A DNA stretch of 38,168 nt, from positions 1 through 38,168 of the forward strand of contig BMAG01000051.1 in NCBI GenBank assembly GCA_014132595.1, read 5' to 3'. A model generated the notes under the pieces. That model was not told the DNA's origin, did not search any database, and saw only the letters and a program-made list of their open reading frames with translations. The translations under genes and the position numbers were made by a program. Positions 23,821 through 33,717 of the stretch are shown here, piece by piece (position 1 is the stretch's first letter; the number at the start of each line of letters is the position of its first letter). Source of the DNA: Gammaproteobacteria bacterium. GTDB taxonomy: Bacteria > Pseudomonadota > Gammaproteobacteria > DSM-16500.

Positions 23821-25158
23821 CTAACTTTGGGTAATACTAATCATCTTCTCCAACGCCTTCCTTGCATTCGTCACCACCCATTGCTGCCCACTCAAATCAA
23901 ACCGTGTTCGTGACCCCGCAAACTCATCCACCACATCTCCCGGCTTCACTTTATTAAACTCAGGCACTTTTCCCTGTCTCAATAAATCCAACACCGCCAC
24001 TAAGTGCGGAGGATCATTACGCGACATCGTCGCACAACCACATCCTCTTTTTTTAAAGGCATTATCCGGTATTTCACTCAAATTAATTACTTGAATATTC
24101 TTCTTCTGACAAGCCTCTTTTAAATTTTTCACCATATGATTTTCTGTGCCGATTGCATACTTACCCACACCCGCACGATCATGGAATACTTGATCCCATA
24201 AATAAGCCGTCGAACCATAACCATCAGCAGCAGCAACTACCTCTCTGCGACATTCTGGATGCACAAGCACGTGATAACCTTGTTGTTTCCAATAAGCCAC
24301 CATTTCAGGCTGATAATAACTATGGACCCCGCACTCACTTGCAAATAAAATCAATTGCGCTTTATCAAAACGTGTCAGCACATCAAGCGGCTGTTCCGCC
24401 AATTTAAAATTCACTGCTTGAGGACCTGCCGGCCAGTAGGCAATTTTCTCGGGAGGAATACCCAACCACGCCGCCACATTTTCACCCATGTGACGATCTG
24501 GAATAAATAAAATTTTCTTATTTTGCTTTAATGCCCATTCCATTATTTTTTTTACATTCGAGCTGGTACATACAGCACCGCCCTGCGCACCTGTCATCGC
24601 CTTAATACGACCCGATGTATTCATATAACAAATCGGCATAATATGGTTAAAGTCATAGCGTGCATTCAATTGATCAAACGCAGGCTGCACCATAAAATCC
24701 TTAGCCAACATTTCCATTGTACATCCCGATTTCGGATTCGTAATATAAACCGATTGATCCTCATGCGCCAAAATCGAAATGGACTCTGCCATAAAATGCA
24801 CCGCAGATTCGACAATCACTTTCTTTTCAGGATGTTCAACCGCCATTAATGCCAATTGATAAGAATCCCCAATTGTGCCGCCAAAATAATTAATAATTTT
24901 AACAATTTCACCACCCATATAATAATGCGCGAGCAATAAGAGCGAATCTCCAAAATGATCCGCTGCCGCCTTCATATAAGGCTCCATCCATAATAAGGTG
25001 GTCATCATGTCGCGATCTGGCAAAGCCTGATATTCTTCAGCATACGGCACAAATTCTTGTTGATACCAATCCAGAGGATAATCATCCTGACAGACTTGCA
25101 TATCCGGTTTATATAACAAAGAAGTCGCTTTTGGCGTAAATTGTGTATCAGTACTCAT
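23821..25158 (-). CDS. nadA: Quinolinate synthase A (long form)
   Basis: [4Fe-4S] enzyme that condenses iminoaspartate with dihydroxyacetone phosphate to quinolinate in NAD synthesis. Family blocks are LAHYYMGGEI (76-85), VHFMAESISIL (120-130), MNTSGRIKAMTGAQGGAVCTSSN (split between 179 and 201) and HMGENVAAWLGI. Cysteines C146, C197, C303 and C373/C375 are available for the cluster. At 445 residues it is longer than the commonly studied enzymes (about 300-370). The extra parts are at the N-terminus (1-50) and C-terminus (405-445). It overlaps the nadB stop by four bases (ATGA) and is the last gene of nadC-nadB-nadA. Confidence 0.95.
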   Translation of the reverse strand: MSTDTQFTPKATSLLYKPDMQVCQDDYPLDWYQQEFVPYAEEYQALPDRDMMTTLLWMEPYMKAAADHFGDSLLLLAHYYMGGEIVKIINYFGGTIGDSYQLALMAVEHPEKKVIVESAVHFMAESISILAHEDQSVYITNPKSGCTMEMLAKDFMVQPAFDQLNARYDFNHIMPICYMNTSGRIKAMTGAQGGAVCTSSNVKKIMEWALKQNKKILFIPDRHMGENVAAWLGIPPEKIAYWPAGPQAVNFKLAEQPLDVLTRFDKAQLILFASECGVHSYYQPEMVAYWKQQGYHVLVHPECRREVVAAADGYGSTAYLWDQVFHDRAGVGKYAIGTENHMVKNLKEACQKKNIQVINLSEIPDNAFKKRGCGCATMSRNDPPHLVAVLDLLRQGKVPEFNKVKPGDVVDEFAGSRTRFDLSGQQWVVTNARKALEKMISITQS

Positions 25159-26801
25159 GGCATCCCCATTCTGCTAAATTCATTTGCTCGCACTATCGAT
25201 TCTTGTGCATGAGTTAATTTATTCTTAAAATCTTCCCGATAATGTCCGCCTCGACTTTCGCAACGATTCAAGGCAGAACGCACAATTAATTCTGCGATCA
25301 AAATAATATTTCTTAATTCAATCAGGTCACGTGTCACCACATACTTCCAATAATATTCTTCAATCATGTCTCGACGGGTAAGGACCAATTTTAATTGATC
25401 ACGCAAGCCCGCCTCTGTACGCACAATCCCTGCATACGAACTCATCTCACCACGCAATCCTCGCCAATGCACACTCAACTGACTTGCCCGTCGTAAATCG
25501 ACAACACTCGTTGAATCCCAATCACTAATTGAACGCTGTAATGTCAACGGTGCTTTTATTATCGCAAGACTGCTTTCAGCTGCACGACGTCCCATCACAG
25601 TACCTTCTAACAAAGAATTACTCGCCAGACGATTGGCGCCATGAAATCCAGTGAAGGCTGTTTCCCCAATGACAAATAATCGCGTTAAATCGGTTTTACC
25701 CGACACATCCGTCAAAACACCTCCGCCCATATAATGCGCCGCAGGAACGACAGGAATCATGTCGCAGCTGATATCTAATCCCACTTCTAATAAAGTGCGG
25801 TAAATCATGGGAAAGCGATTTTGTAAAAATGTTTTATCTAAATGGCGAATATCCAGGTAAACATAATCGTAGTGACTCTGTTCAATCTCTGTAAAAATAG
25901 CCCGCGCCACCACATCACGCGTTGCTAGTTCCATTTTTTGAGGCGCATATTTTTTCATAAAGCGCTCGCCTGTTTCTGGAGAACGTAGATACGCCCCTTC
26001 ACCTCGCAACGCTTCTGAAATCAGAAAATTATTAATTTTAGGATGATAAAACAACGTAGGATGAAATTGATAAAACTCCAAACCGCCGACACGTGCTCCC
26101 GCACGATAAGCCATTGCCACACCATCACCGGTTGCTACATTGGGGTTTGATGTATAACGATAGACTTTGCCCGCACCTCCCGTTGCCAATATGACCGCAT
26201 TGGCCAGAAAAGTATGAATCAATCCTAGCTGTTCACCGAGAACATAAGCGCCGATGACTTCTGGAAATTGAGCCGGTTGGTGAGATTCAATCTGGGTTAT
26301 TAAATTAATGGCTGAATGACATTCAAATAAAGTCACTTGAGGCAACTGTTTCACTTGCAAAAGCAACGCATTAATGATGGCCGCACCCGTCTGATCACCC
26401 ACACGATAAATACGTCTGATCGCATGTCCTGCTTCAATCCCGCGTAATAAAGTATTATTTTCATCACGATCAAAGAAAACACCTTGCTCACTGAGATAAT
26501 CAATACTTGCAGAACCTTGTTCTAAAATGGCAGTCACTGCCTGCAGATTACATAACCCATCACCTGCAGCCATCGTATCTGAAATATGCTGCGACACATC
26601 ATCAGGCATCGCGGCTGCAATACCGCCTTGCGCATAATAACTATTCGATTGATTTAACGGACCCTTTGATAAAAGTGCGATGCGAACTTCGGGATGCAGT
26701 TTTACTAATTCTAAAATATACGATAAGCCGGCAATTCCGCTCCCAATGACGAGAACATCAAATTGATAACGTTGACCTTGTTGAGAAATCATTTTTTGCA
26801 T
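25155..26801 (-). CDS. nadB: L-aspartate oxidase
   Basis: Flavoenzyme that oxidises L-aspartate to iminoaspartate, the first step of NAD synthesis. FAD-binding motif: VLVIGSGIAGLSYI near residues 16-29. Further family blocks are NQSNSYYAQGGIAAA, GGAGKVYRYTSNPNVATGDGVAMA (in two parts), EFYQFHPTLFY and HYMGGGVLTD, then GANRLASNSLLEG. Two starts are possible. GTG at 26813 overlaps the nadC stop. ATG at 26801 lies one base after that stop. I prefer the ATG because the alternative has no ribosome-binding site; neither choice is strong. The tight spacing on both sides shows translational coupling in nadC-nadB-nadA. Confidence 0.95.
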   Translation of the reverse strand: MQKMISQQGQRYQFDVLVIGSGIAGLSYILELVKLHPEVRIALLSKGPLNQSNSYYAQGGIAAAMPDDVSQHISDTMAAGDGLCNLQAVTAILEQGSASIDYLSEQGVFFDRDENNTLLRGIEAGHAIRRIYRVGDQTGAAIINALLLQVKQLPQVTLFECHSAINLITQIESHQPAQFPEVIGAYVLGEQLGLIHTFLANAVILATGGAGKVYRYTSNPNVATGDGVAMAYRAGARVGGLEFYQFHPTLFYHPKINNFLISEALRGEGAYLRSPETGERFMKKYAPQKMELATRDVVARAIFTEIEQSHYDYVYLDIRHLDKTFLQNRFPMIYRTLLEVGLDISCDMIPVVPAAHYMGGGVLTDVSGKTDLTRLFVIGETAFTGFHGANRLASNSLLEGTVMGRRAAESSLAIIKAPLTLQRSISDWDSTSVVDLRRASQLSVHWRGLRGEMSSYAGIVRTEAGLRDQLKLVLTRRDMIEEYYWKYVVTRDLIELRNIILIAELIVRSALNRCESRGGHYREDFKNKLTHAQESIVRANEFSRMGMP

Positions 26802-26802
26802 A

Positions 26803-27681
26803 TTAAAACTCACATTTCATCGATAAATCCACACTCGCTGCAGAGTGTGTTAATTTGCCTACCGAAATAAAATCAACACCGCACTCTGCGGCCCTCGTAA
26901 TCGTTTCAAGATTCATATTACCGGAGGCCTCCGTTGGCATTCGTCCTAGACATTGCTCGACACACTGAGACATCAGCAGAGGTGACATATTATCGAGCAA
27001 GACACGAGAGACTTTATGCAATCCTTGCTCTAACACGATCATCAATTCATCTAATGTCCGTACTTCAACAATCACGGGGCATTTCTGAAGAATCGTCTCT
27101 GGCAATTTGGAAAGCGCCATCGACATCCCGCCTAAGACATCCACATGAGTATCTTTAATCATGATCGCATCATACAAACCCATACGATGATTAACACCAC
27201 CCCCGCATTGCACCGCATATTTTTCCAAATGACGAAATCCAGGTGTTGTTTTTCGGGTATCTAAAATTTGAGTGGAGGTATGTTTGATTTTTTCAACATA
27301 CTGAGCGGTCATGGTGGCAATCGCACATAGCCGCTGCAAAAAATTCAGCATGATGCGCTCTACCATCAAAAGGTTTTGCGCAGGACCTGTTAAGGTTAGT
27401 AAGGTGCCGCCGGGTGGTATGATCTGCCCATCCTGATAATCTGTATGCAAACTGCAATGACCCATTTTTTTTAAAATGGCATCGATAACAGGAAGCCCGC
27501 AAAGCACAATCGGCTGCGATTGTTTTGAAATAATAACAGCACGCGCTTTTTTTTCAGCAGTAGGAAATAACAACGCTGTCGTTTGATCGCAATACGGCAG
27601 ACTCAAATCTTCAATAAATGCCAAATCGATTAATTGCAAATCGACTACGTTCAAAACCCAAGAAGCTAATGTTATATTCAT
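26803..27681 (-). CDS. nadC: Quinolinate phosphoribosyltransferase (decarboxylating)
   Basis: Converts quinolinate and PRPP to nicotinate mononucleotide, the third step of NAD synthesis. At 292 residues it has the usual length. Family blocks are LNFLQRLCAIATMTAQYV, ILDTRKTTPGFRHLEKYAV, CGGGVNHRMGLYDAIMIKDTH and SVGKLTHSA at the C-terminus. AAAGG lies five bases before the ATG. It is the first gene of nadC-nadB-nadA; the upstream gene is obgE, 233 bases away. That gap contains a decayed palindromic element. I do not see a clear promoter or NadR-type operator. Confidence 0.96.
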   Translation of the reverse strand: MNITLASWVLNVVDLQLIDLAFIEDLSLPYCDQTTALLFPTAEKKARAVIISKQSQPIVLCGLPVIDAILKKMGHCSLHTDYQDGQIIPPGGTLLTLTGPAQNLLMVERIMLNFLQRLCAIATMTAQYVEKIKHTSTQILDTRKTTPGFRHLEKYAVQCGGGVNHRMGLYDAIMIKDTHVDVLGGMSMALSKLPETILQKCPVIVEVRTLDELMIVLEQGLHKVSRVLLDNMSPLLMSQCVEQCLGRMPTEASGNMNLETITRAAECGVDFISVGKLTHSAASVDLSMKCEF

Positions 27682-27708
27682 ATGGCCTTTAGTATTAAAT
27701 CACTACCA

Positions 27709-27732
27709 CTTAGAATTTCCCTTTCCCGCCCA
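27709..27732. repeat. Decayed left arm of the CCCTCTCCCGC palindromic element
   Basis: CTTAGAATTTCCCTTTCCCGCC resembles the left arm of the other copies (CTTAG, AT stretch, CCCTCTCCCGCC). The interior and right arm are not clearly conserved; GGGGGGGCAGGGATTC near 27873 may be a remnant. Within the same gap, CCCTGTCCTCGCAGGG forms a further short hairpin. Confidence 0.4.
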
Positions 27733-27914
27733 GATCCTTGTCGCCGTCATTGCTGTCAGTGTCACATAATCCGTGCTGCTGCTACCGTGGGTCCCTGTCC
27801 TCGCAGGGGGAAGGTTAGGAAAGTGGGAAGTGTAATACCATTTTCTTTTCTCGCGATTCCGTTAAAAAGAAGGGGGGGCAGGGATTCACGATAGCAGCGT
27901 AATGAAACAACTGA

Positions 27915-28952
<1,038 letters not shown>

Positions 28953-28965
28953 TTAAAAAACTTCT

Positions 28966-29042
28966 GCTTAAGAACCCCTCTCCCGCACTCTAAACCCCAT
29001 GTTCTACTCACCACCCATGGGCGAGAGAGGGAAATCCTAAGC
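28966..29042. repeat. CCCTCTCCCGC palindromic element, 77 bp, between obgE and rpmA
   Basis: Left end GCTTAAGAACCCCTCTCCCGC and right end GAGAGAGGGAAATCCTAAGC are imperfect inverted repeats. An inner CCATG/CATGG pair folds the middle. It lies just upstream of obgE, between that gene and the rpmA terminator. Confidence 0.7.
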
Positions 29043-29080
29043 AAAATTGCATTGATCCTTGGTACCAGATTCAATGCTCC

Positions 29081-29110
29081 AAAAAAAAGCCCCGTTTTGA
29101 CGGGGCTTTT
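29081..29110 (-). terminator. Strong intrinsic terminator after rplU-rpmA
   Basis: On the minus strand, AAAAGCCCCG and CGGGGCTTTT form a ten-base stem with a six-base loop, and the run of Ts continues to eight. It lies 23 bases after the rpmA stop. The four T bases on the plus side could also let it act from the other direction. Confidence 0.9.
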
Positions 29111-29132
29111 ACATTCACATGTTGTTTCAAAC

Positions 29133-29411
29133 CTACGCTGCAGTTTCTTCCACCGCAACAGGCTCAATGTTCACACAACGCTTGTGCAACGAACCCTTCT
29201 TGCCAAAAACTACCTTGCCTGCCACTAACGCATACAAAGTATGATCACGGCCAATCCCTACATGACGTCCAGGATGAAATTTGGTGCCGCGCTGACGAAC
29301 AATAATTTCGCCCGCATTAACCACTTGACCACCATAACGCTTGATACCTAAATATTTCGGGTTTGAGTCACGACCATTGCGTGTACTACCACCCGCTTTC
29401 TTATGTGCCAT
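29133..29411 (-). CDS. rpmA: 50S ribosomal protein L27
   Basis: Large-subunit protein whose N-terminus reaches the peptidyl-transferase centre. The product is 92 residues. The start [16 protein letters not shown] is the canonical family start, with no N-terminal extension of the type cleaved in Firmicutes. GTKFHPG and [11 protein letters not shown] follow in the usual places. The C-terminus ends in an acidic, alanine-containing tail (VAVEETAA). It starts 11 bases after the rplU stop, forming rplU-rpmA. Confidence 0.97.
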   Translation of the reverse strand: MAHKKAGGSTRNGRDSNPKYLGIKRYGGQVVNAGEIIVRQRGTKFHPGRHVGIGRDHTLYALVAGKVVFGKKGSLHKRCVNIEPVAVEETAA

Positions 29412-29422
29412 TGCAAATCCTC

Positions 29423-29734
29423 TTAAGCTGCTACAATCTTCTCAATCTTCACTTCGGTGAAGTATTGTCTATGACCCATTTGCTTTTGGTGATGTTTACG
29501 ACGTCTAAACTTCATAATATGGACCTTCTTATGACGGCCTTGGCCAATCACAGAAGCGACCACCTTGCCGCCATCGACAAAAGGTTTACCAATCTGAATG
29601 GTATCCCCATTCGTCACCATTAAAATTTTAAAATCAACGGTAGAACCCACTTCAGCTTCTAATAGCTCTACTTTAAGTGTTTGTCCTTCCGCTACGCGGT
29701 ATTGTCTGGCACCGCTCAGAATCACTGCATGCAT
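29423..29734 (-). CDS. rplU: 50S ribosomal protein L21
   Basis: Large-subunit protein that binds 23S rRNA. The 103-residue product is the same length as in E. coli. Conserved parts are [11 protein letters not shown] near the start, [29 protein letters not shown], and FTEVKIEKI near the end. I chose the ATG at 29734 (MHAVILSG) because GGAG lies nine bases upstream, and it matches relatives. An upstream in-frame start at 29749 would add five residues. The promoter at 29788-29816 drives rplU-rpmA. Confidence 0.96.
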   Translation of the reverse strand: MHAVILSGARQYRVAEGQTLKVELLEAEVGSTVDFKILMVTNGDTIQIGKPFVDGGKVVASVIGQGRHKKVHIMKFRRRKHHQKQMGHRQYFTEVKIEKIVAA

Positions 29735-29787
29735 GTTTTTATACTCCAAACCCTGCTTTATTTTAAATCAGACCTGAAAGGGGATGA

Positions 29788-29816
29788 ATTATAGATATTC
29801 CTTGGGCGATACGCAA
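29788..29816 (-). promoter_or_regulatory. rplU-rpmA promoter
   Basis: On the minus strand TTGCGT (29816-29811) and a perfect TATAAT (29793-29788) are 17 bases apart. The leader to the rplU ATG is about 45 bases. Confidence 0.75.
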
Positions 29817-29850
29817 GGAGCATTTCACATTATCTCTTTTTCGTTAAACC

Positions 29851-29880
29851 TTGACAGCGCGCCCGACTCCCCACTACGAT
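29851..29880 (+). promoter_or_regulatory. ispB promoter
   Basis: A perfect TTGACA (29851-29856) is followed after 18 bases by TACGAT (29875-29880). It is divergent from the rplU promoter; the pair shares a ~60-base region, the usual arrangement for these genes. Confidence 0.65.
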
Positions 29881-29916
29881 TCAAGCACTTAATTCCATTA
29901 ACGAGAACCGACCCTC

Positions 29917-30885
29917 ATGCCCTTGGAATCCATACGTTCCCTCGTGCGAACTGATTTAGCTGAAACAGACCGATTTATCTCTCAAGAATTACAGTCCGAC
30001 ATCCCTTTTATTAACGAGCTAGTTGCGTATATTTTGACCGCCGGCGGCAAGCGAATCCGCCCTCTTCTAGTATTACTCGCCGCCCGCGCCTTTCAAAATC
30101 AAAAGCAGCACCACATTGAACTGGCCTCCGCAATCGAGCTCATCCACACCGCAACCCTCTTACATGACGATGTCGTCGACAGCTCCAGCCTGCGCCGAGG
30201 CCTTGAGACTGCCAATTCCATCTGGGGCAATGAAGCCAGCGTCCTTGTGGGTGATTTTTTATATTCCCGCGCTTTTCAGCTGATCGTGAAATTACAGCAT
30301 TTCCCCATATTAAGCATCTTCTCCAATGCCACAAATCTCATTGCAGAAGGCGAAGTCTTGCAACTCATAAATTGCCACAATCCCGATACCACAGAAGCTT
30401 CCTACTTTGATGTCATCACACGTAAGACCGCCAAATTATTCGAGGTAGCCACTCAAACGGGCGCCGCTCTCTACACAGACAACCCAGACTATATCAACGC
30501 CATGCAGCAATACGGCTTAAATCTTGGTATCGCCTATCAATTAATCGACGACGTTCTTGATTACAGTGAATCCGCAGAACAAACCGGCAAAAACATGGGC
30601 AACGATTTAACCGAAGGAAAACCCACTCTTCCCCTCATCTACGCTCTTACAAAAGGCACATCGACTGAAGTGAGCCTGCTTCGAAGCGCCATCCAAACCG
30701 GCTCTACCCATGAACTCACTTCCATCGTCAAAGTGATTGAATCAACCGGCGCCATCGAGTACACTGCCAACGCTGCAAAACATCATGCAAAACAAGCGTG
30801 TGACGCACTCACACTCATTCCCGAATCGCCTTACCGCGACGCATTGCATAGACTCGCTGGATTTGTAGTAGAACGACGTTATTAA
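29917..30885 (+). CDS. ispB: Polyprenyl (octaprenyl-type) diphosphate synthase
   Basis: Builds the isoprenoid side chain of ubiquinone from IPP and an allylic primer. At 322 residues it matches the family. It has GGKRIRP (43-49), the first aspartate-rich motif in HDDVVD (83-88), then RRG, and the second motif DDVLD (211-215) preceded by AYQLI. These define trans-prenyltransferases. The chain length cannot be read with confidence from the sequence. The gene is divergent from rplU, a common gammaproteobacterial arrangement. Six bases after its stop comes tRNA-Pro, probably on the same transcript. Confidence 0.95.
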   Translation: MPLESIRSLVRTDLAETDRFISQELQSDIPFINELVAYILTAGGKRIRPLLVLLAARAFQNQKQHHIELASAIELIHTATLLHDDVVDSSSLRRGLETANSIWGNEASVLVGDFLYSRAFQLIVKLQHFPILSIFSNATNLIAEGEVLQLINCHNPDTTEASYFDVITRKTAKLFEVATQTGAALYTDNPDYINAMQQYGLNLGIAYQLIDDVLDYSESAEQTGKNMGNDLTEGKPTLPLIYALTKGTSTEVSLLRSAIQTGSTHELTSIVKVIESTGAIEYTANAAKHHAKQACDALTLIPESPYRDALHRLAGFVVERRY

Positions 30886-30891
30886 CACACA

Positions 30892-30965
30892 CGGGGTGTA
30901 GCTCAGCCTGGTAGAGCACTGCTTTCGGGAAGCAGGGGCCGCATGTTCGAATCATGTCACCCCGA
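30892..30965 (+). tRNA. tRNA-Pro, anticodon CGG
   Basis: A complete cloverleaf. Acceptor CGGGGTG pairs with CACCCCG. The D stem is GCTC/GAGC with loop AGCCTGGTA. The anticodon stem CTGCT/AGCAG encloses TTCGGGA, with anticodon CGG at positions 34-36. The T arm is GCATG-TTCGAAT-CATGT. The base before the end is the discriminator A. CCA is not encoded (ATATC follows), so it must be added after transcription. It reads CCG codons. Confidence 0.95.
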
Positions 30966-31058
30966 TATCGCACACTATCATCATACAATGCTTCAAAATT
31001 ACCATATCCAATCAAGCGACTCACGCAACGTGCGCATAGTATTTTTTTTCAGTAAGCC

Positions 31059-31064
31059 TATAAT
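31059..31064 (+). promoter_or_regulatory. -10 box upstream of the small secreted protein
   Basis: A perfect TATAAT, 28 bases before the ATG at 31092. No convincing -35 box is seen at 17-18 bases. Confidence 0.5.
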
Positions 31065-31091
31065 TAGGTCCTACTTCAAAAGGAACAATCT

Positions 31092-31601
31092 ATGCTTCAA
31101 TTAAAAAAACAACTCGCCGCTTCTATTGTTATGCTGTTATCGTTTACTCTCTGCACTAAATCCGTCATTGCAGAAACTAATTATTGTCCCAGTAACAAGG
31201 ATGATCCTTCTTCCTATGATTGGAATGGAACAATCCCATCGGGCTGGAGTTTAGGACCGTTGTCTTCTATTTTGCCTCGTCATGATACGCCCTACACACT
31301 CGCCGGTGGCATTCCCGTTGAAACCTATACTTTTGAGCTTGCAACTGCCAATCCCTTCACTCAGGAATTGACTTGTATGTATGCTCATATCGGCAATGCT
31401 CAAAGTTATCAGGGAGCCACAGCGATGATTGTCTTTATAAAAAACAATGTCGATACCTCCTTGATTATTCCTTCTCCTTACGGAAGTTTAGAAAAATGGT
31501 ATATTCCGCCCAATAGCTCACCACAGACCAATAGCCATCCGACACTTCATTGCGGCAGTTATACACACACAGGTGCCAAGGTGACGGATTGCGCTTTTTG
31601 A
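31092..31601 (+). CDS. Small secreted hypothetical protein
   Basis: A 169-residue exported protein of unknown function. The signal peptide covers about 1-27 (core SIVMLLSFTL, cut after VIA). The mature part has four cysteines at C32, C95, C154 and C167, suggesting two disulfides. It is rich in aromatic, proline and glycine residues (WNGTIPSGWSLGP, YIPPNSSP). AAAGGA lies eight bases before the ATG. Like the paralog pair at 11935-13281 it is a cysteine-containing, aromatic-rich secreted protein, but I see no shared motif, so they need not be related. It separates tRNA-Pro from ffh. Confidence 0.8.
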   Translation: MLQLKKQLAASIVMLLSFTLCTKSVIAETNYCPSNKDDPSSYDWNGTIPSGWSLGPLSSILPRHDTPYTLAGGIPVETYTFELATANPFTQELTCMYAHIGNAQSYQGATAMIVFIKNNVDTSLIIPSPYGSLEKWYIPPNSSPQTNSHPTLHCGSYTHTGAKVTDCAF

Positions 31602-31617
31602 TCAATAAAAAATAATG

Positions 31618-31623
31618 TATAAT
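31618..31623 (+). promoter_or_regulatory. -10 box upstream of ffh
   Basis: A perfect TATAAT, 43 bases before the ffh ATG. The -35 region is AT-rich and not clear. Confidence 0.45.
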
Positions 31624-31666
31624 CCCCAGCCAATCTGGACCCTCACCTCATTTTATAAGGTATTGT

Positions 31667-33043
31667 ATGTTTGCTAATCTTTCAGAACGATTGACCCAGG
31701 TTTTAAAGAACTTAAGCGGCAGAGGACGTCTGACCGAAGAAAATATTAAAGACACGATGCGTGATATTCGCATGGCGTTGCTAGAAGCCGATGTCGCATT
31801 GCCCGTGGTCAAACAATGTCTTGAACAAATTCAAGAAAAAGCCATCGGCGTTAAAGTGATGGAAAGCTTAAGCCCAGGGCAAGCGCTGATTAAATTAGTG
31901 CGCGATGAACTTGTCGTCATGATGGGCGAAAGCTGCGATTCATTAAATTTATCCACTCAACCACCTGCCATTATTTTGATGGCCGGCTTACAAGGCTCAG
32001 GCAAAACAACCACCGTTGCTAAACTCGCACGCTGGCTTAAAGAAAATCAAAAGAAATCTGTTTTAGTCGTCAGTACCGATATTTATAGACCCGCGGCTAT
32101 TCAACAGTTAGAAACACTGGCTAAAAATATTAACGTTGAGTTTTACCCAAGTCAAAGCACCCAAGATCCTGTGGCAATTGCAACGGCTGCCATGACGGCT
32201 GCAAAATCGAAATTGATTGACGTTGTCATTATTGATACTGCTGGACGTTTACATATTGATGATGAAATGATGGCAGAAATCACTCGACTTCATCATGCCG
32301 TTCAACCCATTGAAACTTTATTTGTTGTAGATAGCATGACAGGGCAAGATGCGGCAAATACAGCACGCGCCTTTAATGCCGCATTACCTTTAACCGGTGT
32401 GATTCTCACAAAAACGGATGGCGATGCACGCGGCGGGGCTGCGCTTTCCATTCGTCATATCACGGGTAAGCCTATTAAATTTATGGGTATCGGTGAAAAA
32501 ATCGATGCGCTGGAACCTTTCCATCCTGATCGTGTTGCTTCCCGTATTTTAGGAATGGGCGATATCCTCTCACTGGTTGAAGATGCAGAACGTAATCTCG
32601 ATCGCGCAAAAGCTGAAAAATTTGCGAAGAAAATCAAAAAGGGCAAATTGTTTGATCTGGAAGATTTCAGAGATCAATTACGCCAGATTTCTAATATGGG
32701 CGGCATCATGGGTATCATGAAAAAATTGCCGGGCGTAAGTAATCTTCCGAAAGCCGCCACCGATAAAATTAATGACAAATCACTTTCTGAAATTGAAGCC
32801 ATTATTAATTCCATGACACCGAAAGAAAGACGTATGCCTGTGATCATTAATGGATCACGTAAACGTCGTATTGCGTTAGGATCAGGTACTGATATTCAAG
32901 CGATCAATCGATTATTAAAACAGTTCACGCAAATGCAAAAAATGATGAAGAAACTCACTAACAAAGGTGGGTTATTAAAAATGATGCGCGGGCTACAAGG
33001 AAAGCTACCACCCGGCATGATGCCGCCGATGGGAAATGAATAA
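31667..33043 (+). CDS. ffh: Signal recognition particle protein Ffh (SRP54)
   Basis: GTPase that, with 4.5S RNA, brings inner-membrane proteins to FtsY and the translocon. The 458-residue product has the full N, G and M domains. Motifs are LLEADVALPVVK (38-49), P-loop GLQGSGKT (107-114), DTAGRL, TKTDGDARGGAAL and the methionine-rich M domain with MTPKERRMPVIINGSRKRRIA and MKKLTNKGGLLKMMRG. The 4.5S RNA gene is not visible in the window. AAGGT lies upstream of the ATG. A palindromic element follows at 33070-33161. Confidence 0.98.
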   Translation: MFANLSERLTQVLKNLSGRGRLTEENIKDTMRDIRMALLEADVALPVVKQCLEQIQEKAIGVKVMESLSPGQALIKLVRDELVVMMGESCDSLNLSTQPPAIILMAGLQGSGKTTTVAKLARWLKENQKKSVLVVSTDIYRPAAIQQLETLAKNINVEFYPSQSTQDPVAIATAAMTAAKSKLIDVVIIDTAGRLHIDDEMMAEITRLHHAVQPIETLFVVDSMTGQDAANTARAFNAALPLTGVILTKTDGDARGGAALSIRHITGKPIKFMGIGEKIDALEPFHPDRVASRILGMGDILSLVEDAERNLDRAKAEKFAKKIKKGKLFDLEDFRDQLRQISNMGGIMGIMKKLPGVSNLPKAATDKINDKSLSEIEAIINSMTPKERRMPVIINGSRKRRIALGSGTDIQAINRLLKQFTQMQKMMKKLTNKGGLLKMMRGLQGKLPPGMMPPMGNE

Positions 33044-33069
33044 CTCTTTATGAAGCTAAATATCTTCAT

Positions 33070-33161
33070 GAACTTCGCTTAACAATTTCCCTCTCCCGCC
33101 CACGAAAAAATACAAGAACATTTATTTTGAGTGCGGGAGAGGGGAATGACTAAGCGAGTTC
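33070..33161. repeat. CCCTCTCCCGC palindromic element, 92 bp, between ffh and the YaiI-like gene
   Basis: The arms read GAACTTCGCTTAACAATTTC, then CCTCTCCCGCCCAC on the left, and GAGTGCGGGAGAGG, then GGAATGACTAAGCGAGTTC on the right. The right arm inverts to a close match of the left. The middle (GAAAAAATACAAGAACATTTATTT) resembles the copy at 35026. Confidence 0.85.
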
Positions 33162-33206
33162 ACAAAAATAACGCAGCTCTTCCGCAATGATATAAGGATA
33201 CAAACC

Positions 33207-33650
33207 ATGCAGATTTGGGTCGATGCAGACGCTTGCCCAAAAGTCATCAAAGAAATTTTATTTCGTGCAGCGATTCGAACTCAGACAATGCTTGTTTTAG
33301 TGTCCAATCAGCCGCTCCAATCACCCACGTCTCCCTTCATTACTAAACAAATCGTCAAGTCCGGCTTTGATGTGGCTGACAATCAAATCGTAGAAAAACT
33401 AGAAGCGGGTGATTTAGTGATTACAGCCGATATTCCTCTTGCAGATGCCGTCATTCACAAAGGAGGAAAGGCACTCAACCCACGAGGCGAACTCTACTCT
33501 GAAAGCAATATCAAACAACGCCTTTCTATCCGAAATTTTAGCCAAGAACTCAGAAATAGCGGCATCAATACCGGCGGCCCTCCCAAAATCAGCAAAAAAG
33601 AAATACAAAATTTTGCAAATGCTTTAGACCGCTTACTTTTATCCTTTTAA
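33207..33650 (+). CDS. YaiI/YqxD family protein (UPF0178)
   Basis: A 147-residue conserved protein of unknown function. The opening [16 protein letters not shown] is the family signature, with aspartates arranged as in PIN-like nucleases. [13 protein letters not shown] carries a further conserved aspartate, and [13 protein letters not shown] is typical of the family. A nuclease role has been suggested from the fold but is not established. AAGGA lies upstream of the ATG. Neighbouring ffh and mtaD read the same way but with gaps. Confidence 0.92.
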   Translation: MQIWVDADACPKVIKEILFRAAIRTQTMLVLVSNQPLQSPTSPFITKQIVKSGFDVADNQIVEKLEAGDLVITADIPLADAVIHKGGKALNPRGELYSESNIKQRLSIRNFSQELRNSGINTGGPPKISKKEIQNFANALDRLLLSF

Positions 33651-33717
33651 AAAATTTAAAAAAGATTAGAATGATCGCTCGAAAATTTAAAGATTCACTA
33701 AAAAAGAGAAAATACCC

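Noticed and set aside
27682-27894. 70-residue plus-strand frame in the nadC-obgE gap
   Set aside because: It covers a decayed palindromic element and short hairpins, is arginine/cysteine-rich and has no ribosome-binding site.
30815-31024. 69-residue minus-strand frame over tRNA-Pro
   Set aside because: It is the antisense of the tRNA and the end of ispB.
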